Part shown: positions 10,548 through 22,936 of the stretch, in pieces
Position numbering within the stretch: the first letter of the stretch is position 1
How the letters are laid out: the number at the start of each line of letters is the position of its first letter
From: Camellia lanceoleosa
Taxonomy: Eukaryota > Streptophyta > Magnoliopsida > Ericales > Theaceae
DNA length: 64,000 nt
Assembly (NCBI GenBank): GCA_025200525.1
Contig: CM045762.1
Span: 126,609,752 to 126,673,751 of the forward strand
Direction of reading: 5' to 3'
Position numbers and translations under genes: made by a program
The notes under the pieces: generated by a model
Databases searched by the model: none
The model's input: the letters and a program-made list of their open reading frames with translations, nothing else
What the model was told of the DNA's origin: nothing

Positions 10548-10759
10548 ATCTCTTCCCCCTTAGGGAATTTTGTCCCCTAAATAACATTCACTCTCAATCC
10601 AATAACAAAGGATGGTAACAAAACATATTTATCCAGCTCCCAATCAAACAATGTCAATTTAAAATAAAAAACAAGGACAAGAGAGACTTGGAAAAATAAT
10701 AGTCCATTTTCAATTCACCATATACAAGGAAGAGTAAAGGAGCAATTACATCACAAATT

Positions 10760-11244
10760 TGAAAACAAGTCCAGATATTTCTCACAGACTTCAGCTTCAT
10801 GCTTCCATGTAGTTTCCTTTACACTGTAATGGTGCCATAACACTTTAACTAAGGAAATTATTTTTACCCCTCAAAACTTGCTCTCTAGTATCTAAAATTT
10901 GGATTGGTCTTTGTTCATAAGACACATCTTCATCTATCTCAATCTTTGTCCAATTTAACACATGAGAGGGATCAGGTTTGTATTTGCGAAGCATAGACAC
11001 GTGAAACGCATCATAGACCCCAGAGAGTTGTGGCGACAATGCAAGGCAATATGCAACTTCTTCAATCCGTTCAATGATATCAAAGGGACCGATGAATCTA
11101 AGTGACAACTTTCTACTCTAGCCAAACCTCATCAACCCTTTTCTAGGAGATATCTTCAAAAAGACATGGTCACCTACTTCAAAGGATAAGGGTCGTCTTC
11201 GTTTATCTGCATAACTCTTCTGCCAACTTTGAGCTGTGACTAAA
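10760..11244 (-). pseudogene. Gypsy integrase C-terminus with chromodomain-like tail
   Basis: The minus strand reads SYADKRRRPLSFEVGDHVFL, KGLMRFG (stop), LSLRFIGPFDIIERI and DAFHVSMLRKYKPDPSHVL, then RPIQILDTREQVLRGK. A tail with VKVLWHH and TTWKHEAEV resembles the chromodomain of Tekay/Del-type chromoviruses. It is separated from the integrase core by the solo LTR at 11245-14687. Removing that insertion and one TSD copy rejoins the frame (RKRLVTAQSWQKSY). Confidence 0.8.
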
Positions 11245-14200
11245 TGTGGGCTCGCCTTTTTCCATGCCTCGCCTTTTGGAAAGGGTTTGAAAAGAAGGCC
11301 TCACAGTTCGGACCTTACCTGTGGTTTTGAATCTAGTCTCACAAGTGCAATGTGAAACTGATAAACACCAAAGAGTCCAATCCGGCAAATCATTTTGAAA
11401 AATTGATTTTAAATCAAATAATGCCAAAACTGGACTACTTTGCCAGATTACAGAGTCGCCACCTAAATATTTTGTTTTTGGAAAATTTAAGAAACCCTGA
11501 CTTGTGCCAAAGGCCACGTGTCCGTCATCACCAAAGTTGTCTCGGCTCAGGAACTTGGGTACGAGGGGGGAAGGTTATGAATTGAGCACCCCTACTCGCC
11601 CGATCAAAAGATCGGCCTCTACTAATCATGAGAAAATCTTTTATAAACCTCATGTGTTCTTGTTCCAGTTATTAGCTAACTTTACTATGTGATGCACACA
11701 AGCAAGTATAGACTAAGCCGCAAGAATTGGAACAACTCAACTCATGTTTGTTTGTGAAAATAGTTTGAATTTGCCACCCTCAAGTGGGCTTAAAACATGA
11801 TTTGCCACTTCGCAAAGTGGGCTTAAAACATACATTTGTTGAATTGTCCAATTCAAATAACAAAGCCTCCATCCACAGACATTCATGCAGTTTATCATAT
11901 AAGCACATAGCCTCATGGCGAGCATGCAAAACATGGCATTATGGCAATCACACTCATGCAAGTATGCTAAAGCATAAAACTCATTGAGTACTCCAAGCCA
12001 AAGCAAAAAATAGTTAGAAAAATGCATAATCCTAACTATAAAAGATGCTTAATACAACACATGCAATAATGCAATTAATAGGCTCGGCTACTAAACATGG
12101 TATATGATTCAATTTGATAACATGCTGTTAAATACATATTCAAATAAAATGTTAAAATTGCGATGCAGTTTGAATGATCTTGAGCTTTGGTGCATGCAAG
12201 ACAAATGAATGGATGCAAACATGCGAGCATAAGGTATACTAATTGAATATGTCCCTAATCTAACCATCGAAAGTGGATAAATAAGAGGGAGAAAGATGCG
12301 GGGTTGGAAGACATGCACACACACACGCACACTTATTACAGCATTGCGCCCTCGCGAAGGAGGGTCTGAATGAATAAGAGCTAAGCTAATTAAACTAATC
12401 TAATTAGACTAATTAGACTAATTATTACAAATCAAATGAATAACTAACAAACTAATTACTAATTATTACAATACTTAACTAATTAGCAACTAATTAATTA
12501 AATTGCAACACAAATGTACAGAAACTAATCATGCGAAATATCTAAACTACACTGCCATAGCTCTGCTTCAGGAAGTGGAGGATGCATGCACTCGGTTCTC
12601 GCCCTGAAAAGCCTCCATTTTGCTCTTGAGAGGCTCTGTTTGCAGGGTTGAACACACTTCAAAAACTTTCTGCTCCAACTTACCAAATCAATGCTGAGGA
12701 TTACACCAGTGGCCTGCCGGCCATGGGTGGTTGCTGCTGGCCCTCTGCCGGCCAAAAATGTGCCTTGCCGGCCAAGAGTGAGACACTGTCGGCCATCAGT
12801 GAGCCACTGTTACCATCGGGTGCTCTGAAGTTACCACACCGCAATGAAAGCACAAACAGAGCAAAAGAAAGGTTTTTCCAAGGGTATGTTTGTATTGTAC
12901 CCCTCCTTATCATCTCAAAACCTCAAAGGAATGGGACTCTTGGATCCAAAACCACCAACCAAGCATCTTCGATGCATGATGGTCAAAGAACCAAGGAATA
13001 CAATTTCATTGTATGCAAAAATAAGACTCAAGACCATCACCTTATCATGTGTGATCAAAGGCAATGGAGACCAAGGAGATTGGCTCATTTCATCACTTTA
13101 AGTATGAAATGCTCCAATCTTCCTTGTGTTCGATATAACATCCGATTAAACACATGCAATGCAACACAACATGCTTATCTTGCTCAAGTTTTACTTGTCA
13201 CTTTTGTTTACTCATTTTAAGTTACTAACTCATTCTTTAATTGATTTAGTCTATTGGTGAGAGTCCTCTAAAGAGAAAGAAGCATCAACCAAAGGATGAT
13301 GTAAGGCAAGAGAGAGTTCATGCCGTTGGTTAGTAGAAACCCTCAAAAGAGGATTAAAACCATTAAGCACAAACTCTATCTCAAGCTTAAAAGATCCCAA
13401 GCTTGAAATAACTCTTAAAAGCAATTGAAAGAGTGAAACAAATAAGAATGTGACAGAGCCATATATGTTGAAATTACATGCAAAATGACACTACAACATG
13501 CAACCAACTCAAATAACTCATGTTTAAAGGCCTAAAACAATGAGCTAGTGAAGGAAATTGCACTACAACCATACAATACAAGCCTCAACTGAATTAACAA
13601 GCCCAAAACAGCGCCAAAACAAGTCAAAACAGAGGCAAAAACATGCAGAGATTAAGCTACAAAATACTAGAAAAATAGGCAAACACATAGAGCTACCTAG
13701 GCATGCAAGCAAGATACAGGGAGGGGAGGCTAACCCCTTTTATTTTGGACTTCGAAACATGATTTTTGCCACTGAAAATCCTCTGAAATTTAGTAGTTAA
13801 AAGGGCCAAAAAAGTTGATTTGAAAGTGTTGGAAGATAGCACAAAAGCTTTAACAAACCAAGGAACAAAAGGGTGAACCACCCCTAACTCAAAAGGAACC
13901 TCAAACCACCATTTTTAAGCCTAAAAAATAGAGGTTTTTGTAGTTGAAAACCAGACCAAAAACATTACAAAAAGATGGCAAGACAAGTATTTAAATAAAA
14001 CTCAAAATACAAGTGTTCTACCCCTTGAAGACAAGATGCAATTTAGGCACCAAAACCAAGCTAAACCAAGCTAAAATCCTCTTCTAAAGCTCAAAGAGGG
14101 CCTCAAGTAACCTCAACTCAATGGTGATGGTGATCAAGTTTGATCAAGGGTTCATATGCAAGAGTGGAGATTTTAGGCTATAAGGCACAAAATATCAAGA

Positions 14201-14687
14201 AAGACAGAGAATTCTAGAGAGAGAGAGAGAAATTTTTTGTCTTCAAAATTTTCTAAACCCTCCACATGTAAGGGAGGGCTTCTATATATATAGAAGGCAA
14301 AATCCCCTCATAAAGATCCAGCCACACACGTGTTGGAAGATGCTTCAATTTGTGCAAACAGCTGGCACAAAATATCAGAAAATATCTGTTGATACACTGG
14401 TGGCCGATCGGCCATTAGTGATGGCTAGCAGGGCACATCAATGGCGGGTAGGCCAAGAGCCATGGCTAACAGTACCCAAGGATGGCCAGCAGGCCATCAA
14501 CGACAACATGCTGAAAGGACCTAAACATGGTCCCAAGATGAGACAGAATTGATGCAGGGTTTGGAAAACTCAAACTTGTGGCGGTTCGCCGCGGACTTCG
14601 AGCGCTTGACGAGCAATCAAACTCATCATTGGATGTACCTGCAAGAACATCCAAGTCTTGAGGACAGTAAAAAATGGGGTGTCTACA
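11245..14687 (-). mobile_element. Solo LTR A, TGTAGACACC family
   Basis: On the minus strand it begins TGTAGACACCCC at 14687 and ends near CCCACA at 11245. The flanks ctaaa (11240-11244) and ctaac (14688-14692) form a 5-bp TSD with one mismatch. It has no internal duplicate, PBS-gag-pol or coding frame of note. Shared family marks are a TATA-like run at 14282-14291, degenerate TTAATTAGCT repeats at 12370-12510 and the motif TGGCGACTCTG at 11451-11461. The 190-codon frame at 12648-13220 runs antisense to the LTR and looks like chance. Confidence 0.85.
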
Positions 14688-14692
14688 CTAAC

Positions 14693-15582
14693 CTTTTCCG
14701 AATGAGGGCTATTTTCTCTGTAGTCTCACGAACTAAATCTGGGCCTAGCAATGGTGAGTCTCCTATTTCGGTCCAGCACATTGGTGATCTACATGGATGC
14801 CCATATACTCGAAAGGTGCCATTTCGATACTAGCTTAATAGTTATTGTTATAAGCAAATTCAACTAAGGGTAGGTGCTTCTCCCAAGACGCCTTTAAAAT
14901 CTAGTGCACTTGCTCTCAACATGTCTTCTAGAATTTGAATAGTGCGTTCAGATTGCCCGTTGGTTTGTGGGTGGTAAGCAGTATTGAAATTCAACTGAGT
15001 ACCTAAGGCACTCTGAAAACTCTATAGCTTGGCTATAAAGTGAGGGTCTCTATCAGACACTATACTCATTAGAACCCCATGGAGACAGATAATCTCCCGA
15101 ATATAAAGTTCAGCTTGAAACTCTATAAAATCCCCCATACTCATGGCAAGGAAGTGGGCTGATTTGGTGAGCTTGTCGACGATTACCCATATGGCATCAT
15201 TGCTTCTTTGTGTTCTAGGAAGGTCTATAACAAAATCCATATTAACATGCTCTTTTTTTCATTTAGGAACTGGAAAAGGTTGGAGCATTCCTACAGGTCT
15301 TTGGTGCTCGGCTTTGACTTGTTGATAAGTTAGACATTTAGACATGAATAAAGCTACGTCCTTTTTCATACCTCTCCACCAGAATTGTCGACTGAGGTCA
15401 TGATACATTTTGGTGCCTCTTAGATGCACGGCAAGGCGTGAGTTATGGAAATCCCGCAAAACTTCATTCCTCAAGAATGTGGGCACAAACAACCGGTCAT
15501 GGTAACGGATTCTAGAGTCCGTATAAATACTTAGACCCCTCTCCTCTTTCCTTTGGGAGATTTTTTCTCTAATCACGTCCAC
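14693..15582 (-). pseudogene. Gypsy integrase: zinc-binding domain and catalytic core
   Basis: The minus-strand frame 15582-15259 carries the H2C2-type region (SRLAVHLRGTKMYHDL, FWWRGMKKDV, SKCLTYQQVKAEHQ). The second cysteine of the usual CLTCQ has become tyrosine. The frame 15240-15022 carries core motifs WVIVDKLTKSAHF and SIVSDRDPHF, and 15000-14700 reads on to [11 protein letters not shown] with stops. Stops and altered zinc ligands show that it is dead. Confidence 0.85.
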
Positions 15583-15612
15583 TTCTAGATCACCTAATTG
15601 TGCTTCTAATAC

Positions 15613-16437
15613 TTACGCAACAAGGGTGGGTTGTGCAATGGTGGTGAACAAGGTAGCTTGTCCCAAGGATTCACGAAGTTGCAAGTCAAATTCATTAGCA
15701 TCTCTTTTCATCTTCCATTCCCTCATTGCTAAACTAGCCATAGTACTTATGGATTTCCTACTTAGAGCATTCGTTACAACATTAGCCCTACCGGGGTAGT
15801 AGTGTATTTCAAAGTCGTAATCTTCCAAAAACTCCACCCATCTCCATTGACGATTCAAATCTTTCTAGGAGAATAGATACTTAAGGCTCATATGATCGGA
15901 GAAGACTTCAAATTTTTCAACATAAAAATAATGTCTCCATAGTTTCAAAGCAAAAACGATGATAGCAAGTTCTAAATCGTGTGTTAGGTAGTTCTTCTCA
16001 CGAGTTTTCAATTGGCACGAACCGTAAGCCACCACCTTACCCTCTTGCATCAAAACACATCCTAAGCCCTCTCTAGAGGCATTACAATAGATGGTATATC
16101 CCAGGCCACATTCTGGAATGATAAGAATATGAGCGGTGGTCAATCTAAGCTTTAGTTCTCAAAAATAATTCTCCTAAGCTTTACTCCAAATGAATTTCAT
16201 TCCCTTGTGAGTCAATCTACTCAATGGTGATGCTATGGAAGAGAAGTTCTTTATGAACCAGCGATAGTAACCGGCTAAGCCCAGAAAACTACGAATTTTT
16301 GAAGCATTTGTAGGTTGTTCCCAATTCTGTATGGCTTTTATCTTTGAAGAATCCACCATAACTCCATCTCCGGAGACTACATGGCCCAAAAACTTCACTT
16401 CTGAAATCCAAAACTCGCACTTCTCATATTTACATAC
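15613..16437 (-). pseudogene. Gypsy RT C-terminus and RNase H
   Basis: From 16437 downward the minus strand reads [20 protein letters not shown], then [19 protein letters not shown] (the RT thumb/connection). RNase H follows ([15 protein letters not shown] at about 16080, [20 protein letters not shown] at about 15890, then WRWVEFLEDYDFEIHYYPG). The first catalytic Asp of RNase H (usual SDAS) is Asn here. Sequence upstream of 16437 no longer matches RT, so gag, protease, the RT core and the 5' LTR are gone. Confidence 0.85.
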
Positions 16438-17030
16438 AGACGATGTTTTCTAAGAAGTTGTAATATAGTGTGAAGATGCCTTCAATGATGGTCGAGTAAT
16501 AACGTATGCATGCTGTAAGTTGGAATTGTGTGATATTTGTGTTGTGTGTGGGTGTGAGTACTGTGATGTTGGTGTAGGTGGATGTCAGTGATTGCACATG
16601 TGTGAACTCCATGTCGGTTATGTTGATGTTTGTTTGGGTAGTTGTCTAGTACTACCCAATGATTGTAGATGTTAGGTGCATTTGTTTGTTTGATTTAATT
16701 CTGATTTGGGAACATGGTGGGAATGTTGTTGATGGGCAGTTGCGGTGTAGTTTTATTGCTAGTGTTGGGGGCTGTGATTGTGCATTGACCATGTAGGTAT
16801 AAGTGTTGTGTTGTATACGGCTGGGTGTGTGTGGGATTAGCAATTGTTGTAGAATTATGCAATGTTGCAACGACAGTGAGGTTAACAAATATATGTTTTT
16901 AAGATATTTGTTTTATTTGGTTACTCGTAATGTTAGTATTGTTGGGGGTTAGTGGGAGGACGAATGCTTGAATTACGAGGGTGTTTGGTGGTTTTAGGTG
17001 GCAGCGACATTTAATATTTGGGGGTTGTCA
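16438..17030. other. G/T-rich non-coding stretch
   Basis: The plus strand is strongly enriched in G and T (runs of TTGTTG, GTGTG, GGTGTAG). No coding frame or known repeat was recognised. It begins at the broken end of the minus-strand Gypsy element. Confidence 0.5.
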
Positions 17031-17770
17031 GAATCCAATGATGTTACAACAACAAAATGACAAACTCCATTCACAGAACAATTTTAAAACAAAAACACCC
17101 GACATAACATTATAAATTAGAAAACGATGTAACCCAAACAAACTATTCACATGTTACAACACCCTCGGTAAAAAATATGTATTGTTAATGTTACAACCCA
17201 ACACAATGTAATGATTTTCATTCTGCCAACATCATATAAATTTACAAGTAACATTGGTAGTTAACAGAAAACCAATAATCGGTCAAAAATGGTTCGTAAT
17301 ATTTGAAAACAATAGTAAACTAATGTAGTACAACGCTACCACAATCAACGCACTAGCAAAAGGCAAACAACAATAAGAACACAACGTCAAAGAGCATCTG
17401 CAAAAAAAAAAAAAAAACACAAAACACAAAACACAAAACAAAACAAAAAAACAAAAACAAAAACAAACAAACACTAACCTGGGAAAAATTGCACAGCGCT
17501 TATCGCTTTCAACCCTAATATGAACACCACATAAAAATGTACACCCAACACACCTCTTAAGAAAACCACAAATGATTAAACATCAATAATGACACACCAA
17601 GTAGGTAACATTAACAATCCACAAACACTCCACGAAATCCCTAAAAAATATAGAAATGTTACCTCATACCTTACCCACAATCCAAACAAACATCAAAATC
17701 AAATCTCAAACAAAAGACAAACAAGTAAACTCTAATATCACTAAATCAAATCAATAACACATGCCAAAAA
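17031..17770. other. C/A-rich non-coding stretch
   Basis: Immediately after 17030 the plus strand becomes rich in A and C (ACAACA, AACACC, and A/C runs at 17400-17470). No gene was seen; the longest frame (17283-17474 minus) is low-complexity Phe/Cys. Confidence 0.5.
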
Positions 17771-19035
17771 TAAAAAGGACTATTTGGTTTATAAGAAAAC
17801 ATGTAGGCCTAAATAGACTAACATTTCCTCCAATGGGATTTGTGAGTAATTTTTCCTTTTGAATTTGTATTGTAGGTTTACATAATAACATTGCAATTCC
17901 AAATTGAGTTTTTTTTTTAAAATTGTATTGTAAATTGTAATCGATAATTTATATTCTTAAATTTTGAATGTCTAAATGACTATGCATATAATAAATATTT
18001 TTATTAATTTTAATAGCCTAAAAAATCTACTATTTGCATTAATGGTTTCGAAACTCAAAAATAGTTTTGATTTTTGTTTTTATATATATATTTTAAACAT
18101 TTTAGATGCATCTAATTTAAATTCACTTAAAAATTTAAAAAAATAAAATATTTATCAAAAAAATTGAAAGAAGTTTACTAAAGACAAAACAAATTGAACT
18201 AAATTTTAAAAAAAAATGACTAGAATATAAAAGAAAATAAAAAAAAAGTTCATTAAAGATGAAAAAAACACGAATAACAATAAAATAATTTTAAAAACTA
18301 AATCAAACAAAATTAGCATTTGTATAATAAATAAATATTTTTTAGGTTAATTATTTAAAAGTCCTAATGACAACAAGTGTGGTAACTGAAGTTCTGTGTA
18401 ATAGTTTTTGGATACACAATTCCCATTTCAATTGGAAATGTTCTCAGTTTCAAAATTGAAAACGTTCTCATTTTTTTTTTTTTAATTTTAAAACTGAAAA
18501 CATTATCAATTTTTTCTAATTTTAAAATTGAGAACATTTTCAATTTTTTCAGAGGGTTTAGGGTTTAGAGTTTATCTTTCTTTTTTTTTTCTTTTTTTTT
18601 CCGTTTTGCACATCAATGCTTCATCATCATGCTCCTTTATAGACTCTTTTTTTTCTATTTTGCATTAAAAAAGAATTCAATTTTTTCAACAAAATAAAAA
18701 AAAGAAAGAATGAAATTTTTACATTTTTTTTGCACAATTTTTTTTTAAAGTTTCAAAAGTCAAAATATATGTCAAATCATCATATTCTTTTATGGATAAT
18801 CATAGAGCATGAACAATCATTATTTGAATGATAATTTCGATCATTAAAAATTTAATGGGGCTTGAATGTCCAAAAAATCTTAATTAAGACTTAATGATGT
18901 GTAAGTTCATATAATGGGACTTATGTGTAAATGCTCCTATTTTTTTATTTTTTTTATTTTTTATTCTTTTGAATAACATATACTCTATTTTTTGACTCCT
19001 TCTAATAATTACTTTAAAAAATAAAACCAACAAGA
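17771..19035. other. AT-rich spacer with short inverted repeats
   Basis: The sequence is poly-A/T-rich and has no coding frame. Around 18420-18560 there are alternating copies of AAAATTGAAAACGTTCTCA-like and AATTGAGAACATTTTCAATT-like words, which could fold into hairpins. Confidence 0.5.
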
Positions 19036-19040
19036 AAAAT

Positions 19041-19598
19041 TGTGGAACATATTTTGTGAATGACAACACGTGGCCAAAGGTGACACTGAAGTGTCAGTCG
19101 AGGTGCCACATGGCCTAGTCATGATGTCGAGGTAATCTCCGTTAGGCCGAGGTTATCTGCGAAGATACCAGAATCCGAGATGAGTAGATAGAGGACAAGA
19201 GTCCTAAAATATGGGAGGATCTCAGTCGAGATAAAGATAAGCCTCTTATGGAGTTTATCCCTATCTAGCTGAAAGTTTTGGATGAGCATTGAGCCAGAGT
19301 CCACTGAAGTGAGACTTCTATAGGGATCAGGTCAGTGCTGGCTATCAAAGCAAGGCACCCCCATGGGTCTCAGATGAGTGATATATTGTGAGCGGTAAGT
19401 TCTTTCTTATGAGTTAAGCACAATTTGCTATCTTTGAGAGATATTTTGATTATTGACTTGATCATCGGAGTGCCCTAGGGTGGACCCACCGCCGGATTCT
19501 TATCTTTCTATACTAGGTCGTTCAGGCCTAATCTATTTTGTCGGTGCTCTCCAGCTGAGTTCTCCGTTTGGTTGTGTGGTTGGAAATCAACACGCACA
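19041..19598 (+). repeat. 5' LTR of the Tat-like element
   Basis: This 558-bp LTR runs from TGTGGAACAT to CACGCACA. From 19168 on it aligns block by block with 26711-27134 (for example GCACCCCCATGGGTCTCAGA, GTGATATATTGTGAGC, CACCGGATTCTTATC-type words). Confidence 0.88.
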
Positions 19599-19599
19599 A

Positions 19600-19620
19600 T
19601 TTGGCACCGTATGTGGGAAC
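19600..19620 (+). other. Primer-binding site region
   Basis: TTTGGCACCGTATGTGGGAAC directly follows the LTR. It resembles the TTTGGCGCCGTCTGTGGGAA region common in plant Tat-type elements. Confidence 0.7.
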
Positions 19621-19859
19621 GTAAGAAGAATAGATGGCCAACAACGGACAGAAAGAAAAGATCGGGGGACGATGTCCCATGTAGGAGTGGTAAACATGTC
19701 GATCCTAACATCGATGAAGAAAACCATAATGAAGGAACACGAGATCAGAATCTCGGGGATAAGGATGTCGGCAAGAAGGGAGGCCCCTCGAAGAAATCAG
19801 GCCAAGATGAGTATTATAACGAAAGCGACCTCCAGGTATGAAAAGATAGATGCCTAAGA

Positions 19860-21352
19860 AGGGACGGTGAGATGAAGGGAATGGCAAATAAGTTGGCAAA
19901 TCTACAGTCAGATGTCAACTTCATGATACAGAACAACGTTATGCAACCACCATTTCCGTTGGACACACCGATGCCAGCGGCCAAGACTGATGCCCAGAAA
20001 TGAGAGCATAAAACAATCCCAACAGTCCCATAGCGTGGCAGGGAAAATGAGCCCTCACATCGGCCTTCACGGGGTGTCGAGCAAGGAGAGTCGATCAAGG
20101 GTGACTCACAGAGGACACCTTAGACTAGGGGGACGTATGTCAAAGAGCCCCGAAATATCCAAGGGAAAGGTCTGTGTTTTGACACAGTGAATGAGGAGAA
20201 GTCCAAGAGGACACATAATGATACTGGAAGTAGTGCACCAAAAAGATTGAAATCCATTGACAACTGAGCTCCTGGTCGAACTAAGGAGGATTTAAGAGAC
20301 TACCTCAAGAGGAAACGGCAAAATGCCGAGGTCACATCCCCAGTCAAGCCGAGAATGCCGTTCTCAGTTGAGTTGGATAGGTTTGAGGCCCCAAAAAGGA
20401 TCCATATGTCGAGGTTCCAAATTTATGACGGTAAGTCCGATCCGAACTTTCACGCCGGCTTATATCTGAATTCGATGGCTTTGTATACCAGGAACAAACT
20501 GTTGCTATGCAAGGTGTTCCCCTCGTCCTTTGGGGAAATCGCTTCGGATTAGTTTCATAAGTTGCCAAAAGGAACTGTGAAGAGTTGGGAAGGCCTGGCT
20601 GAGATGTTTGTGGCCAGGTTTGTTACAAACAAGTTGCAGCTACTAAAGGTAAACTCCCTGATGGCTCTGAAAATTGGCAAGGGTGAAAGCCCCAGGGCTT
20701 ATGCCAAAAGGTATTAGGAAGGTGTTTCATTGAATATAGGGATGCAACCAGGAGTTGGCGGTCGTGTCTTTTAAGAACGGCCTAGAGGATGATTGCACGC
20801 TTTGGAAGTCGCTGGCAATGACTTTACCAAAGAGTATAGAGGAGCTCATATGCCAGAGCAGAAGAGGATACGTTGGGAACGAGGGCACCGAAGTAGGAGA
20901 AGAGAAATGGCTCGCCGAAGCAAGGATGAGGTAAAATACGATTTAACAGGCAAGAATTAGGGCTGAGGGCTGCACAGGCAGTCACCACTGTGTTCCGAAT
21001 CCCGGTTTATAAAGTTCTAGAAAGGATCAGGAACCAGCCATATTATAGAGCACCTGAGAAGATTCATGGCAAATTTATGGAGAGAAGCGTTGGGAATCAT
21101 TGTGCTTACCACAATGAGAATGGACACCTGACTCAAGGGTGAAGAGCCCTGAAGACGCATTTGGAAGACTTGGTCAGACAGGGTCACTTAAGGGACCTGG
21201 TAGATGAGGCCAGGATGAGGGAAGAGCAGACGAGGCTACCCCAGGTACCAGCAACACCACCTCCATCGCCACTACAACAGCAAGCAGATGGACCTCGAGT
21301 GATCAATGTAATTCACTTGAGGGTCAACGAGAATGAAATGGGTGGGGAGACT
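19860..21352 (+). pseudogene. Tat-like gag, frame-broken
   Basis: The open piece 20355-20552 (MPFSVELDRFEAPK, YDGKSDPNFHAGLYLN, LLCKVFPSSFGEI) continues after a stop as HKLPKGTVKSWEGLAEMFVA and RFVTNKLQLLKV: the capsid region of Tat-type Gag. A degenerate RNA-binding motif (CAYHNENGHLTQG, then HLEDLVRQGHLRDLVDEA) is at 21095-21200. Stops near 20550, 20718 and 21140 interrupt it. Confidence 0.8.
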
Positions 21353-21430
21353 TAGAGGGTGAGGCACTTACAACATGTGTGTCAGATCTAGCAAAAGAGG
21401 CCTAGGATAAACAAGTACCAGGGACCAATA

Positions 21431-21652
21431 GTGTCATTTACAGAGGCAGACCTAGACATGGTGCATCCACACAACAATGCTCTGGTAGTGACTCTCAAGG
21501 TAGGAGAATACCAGGTAAGGCGCATTCTGATCGACCAAGGCAGCTCTTGTGACATCATATATGTCAGGTGTTACAAGGAGCTTGGCCTTTATCGCGATGA
21601 TTTGGAGCAGTCTAACAGCCCAATGGTCGGGTTCAATGGAACACCGACATAG
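21431..21652 (+). pseudogene. Tat-like aspartic protease
   Basis: NALVVTLKVGEYQVRRILID then QGSSCDIIY gives the D-x-G-S-S active-site context of Tat-clade proteases. A stop after NGTPT separates it from the C-terminal part (VILGRPG-like near 21745). Confidence 0.75.
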
Positions 21653-22054
21653 CCTCTGAGAGCAATAAATCTAGAGGTGCAGGCGGGCACCAGGAAAGTA
21701 AGCACAGAGTTTACAGTAATTGACACCCCCTCCCCTTACAATGTTATCTTAGGAAGGCCAGGGTTGCACAAAATGAGGGTTGTTCCCTCAACACTGCACT
21801 AGCTGTTGTGGTTCCCAACGGAGCATGGAATTCAAGAGGTTAGAGGGGATCAAGTGTAGGCAAAAAATTGCTTTATGGTAGCAATGAAATCTACCTGCAA
21901 CGTGCAAGAGACAGAACCAACAGAAATTGAAGACGAGGATATGGAAGTCATAGATGATGTCGGCAAAGAACCAGTCGAGAAAAATAAGGAACCCTAGCAG
22001 AAAATTCTGGTCCAAGAAGGGGATGAAGAGCGCTTCTTTCTTCTTGACTCAGGC

Positions 22055-22523
22055 TTGGCCGAGGATGAGGAAATGGAGTTGGAAGCTTTCTTACGGGCCA
22101 ACATAGAAGTATTTTCCTGGATGCCATACGAGATGCCAGGCATTGACCCTCAGGTCACATGCCATATGTTCAATGTAGACAGGTCAATTAAACCTGTCAT
22201 CCAACGAGCGAGGAGGCCGACGTTGATGCATGTTGAGGTAGTTTAGGAGGAAGTGGACAAACTACTGGAAGCTAAAGCCATTTGCGAGGTGAACTACCCT
22301 ACTTGGTTGTCCAACACTGTGGTAGTGAAAAGAAGAACGGTAAGTGGAGGGTTTGTGTTGATTTCACCAGCCTGAATAAGGCTTGCCGTAAGGACAGTTT
22401 TCCACTGCCCAAGATTGATAAGTTAGTAGATGTCACTTCAGGGCATGGAAGAATGAGCTTTCTGGGTGCTTATAGGGGATACCACCAAATAGCAATGTAT
22501 CTCCCTGATGAAGAGAAGACTGC
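22055..22523 (+). pseudogene. Tat-like reverse transcriptase, N-terminal part
   Basis: The sequence reads EVFSWMPYEMPGIDPQVTCH, then KKNGKWRVCVDFTSLNKACR, then KIDKLVDVTSGHGRMSFLGA, YRGYHQIAM and DEEKTA. Motif A normally has Asp where this copy reads Gly (FLGAY), removing a catalytic metal ligand. Solo LTR B interrupts the frame just after KTA, and RT resumes at 25785 with FITPKGLYCYRV. Confidence 0.82.
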
Positions 22524-22900
22524 TGTAGACACTCCATTTTTGACCACCCTTACGACTTGGACATCACCACTTGCACACCCAATGATGAGTGTATATGCTT
22601 GTTAAGTGCTCGAAATCCTCAGCGGAATGCCACAGCTTTGAGCCTTCAAACCCTACATACTTGTTGCCTTGTTTTTGGACCAAAACCAGAGTTTTTCAAA
22701 CCTGCAACCTTTTGTAGCTTGCCGGCCCCTTCTATTGGTTGTGTTTTGCAGATATTTTTCTACTAACTGTACAAGCTGTTGGCACAAATGTATGCACCTT
22801 CTTACACGTGTATATATTGATATTTCTAAGGGAGTTGCATGGTTTTCTATATATAAGAGGCCTCTCATTCCATTTTCAAGGTTGGAATTTTTAGAGCAAA

Positions 22901-22936
<36 letters not shown>

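Noticed and set aside
12648..13220. 190-codon frame as a gene
   Set aside because: It lies antisense inside solo LTR A, has no domain, and is absent from the other LTR copies.
16440..16470. tatag at about 16457 as the missing TSD partner of 9116-9120
   Set aside because: It is not next to an LTR terminus; a 5-bp match in AT-rich DNA is expected by chance.
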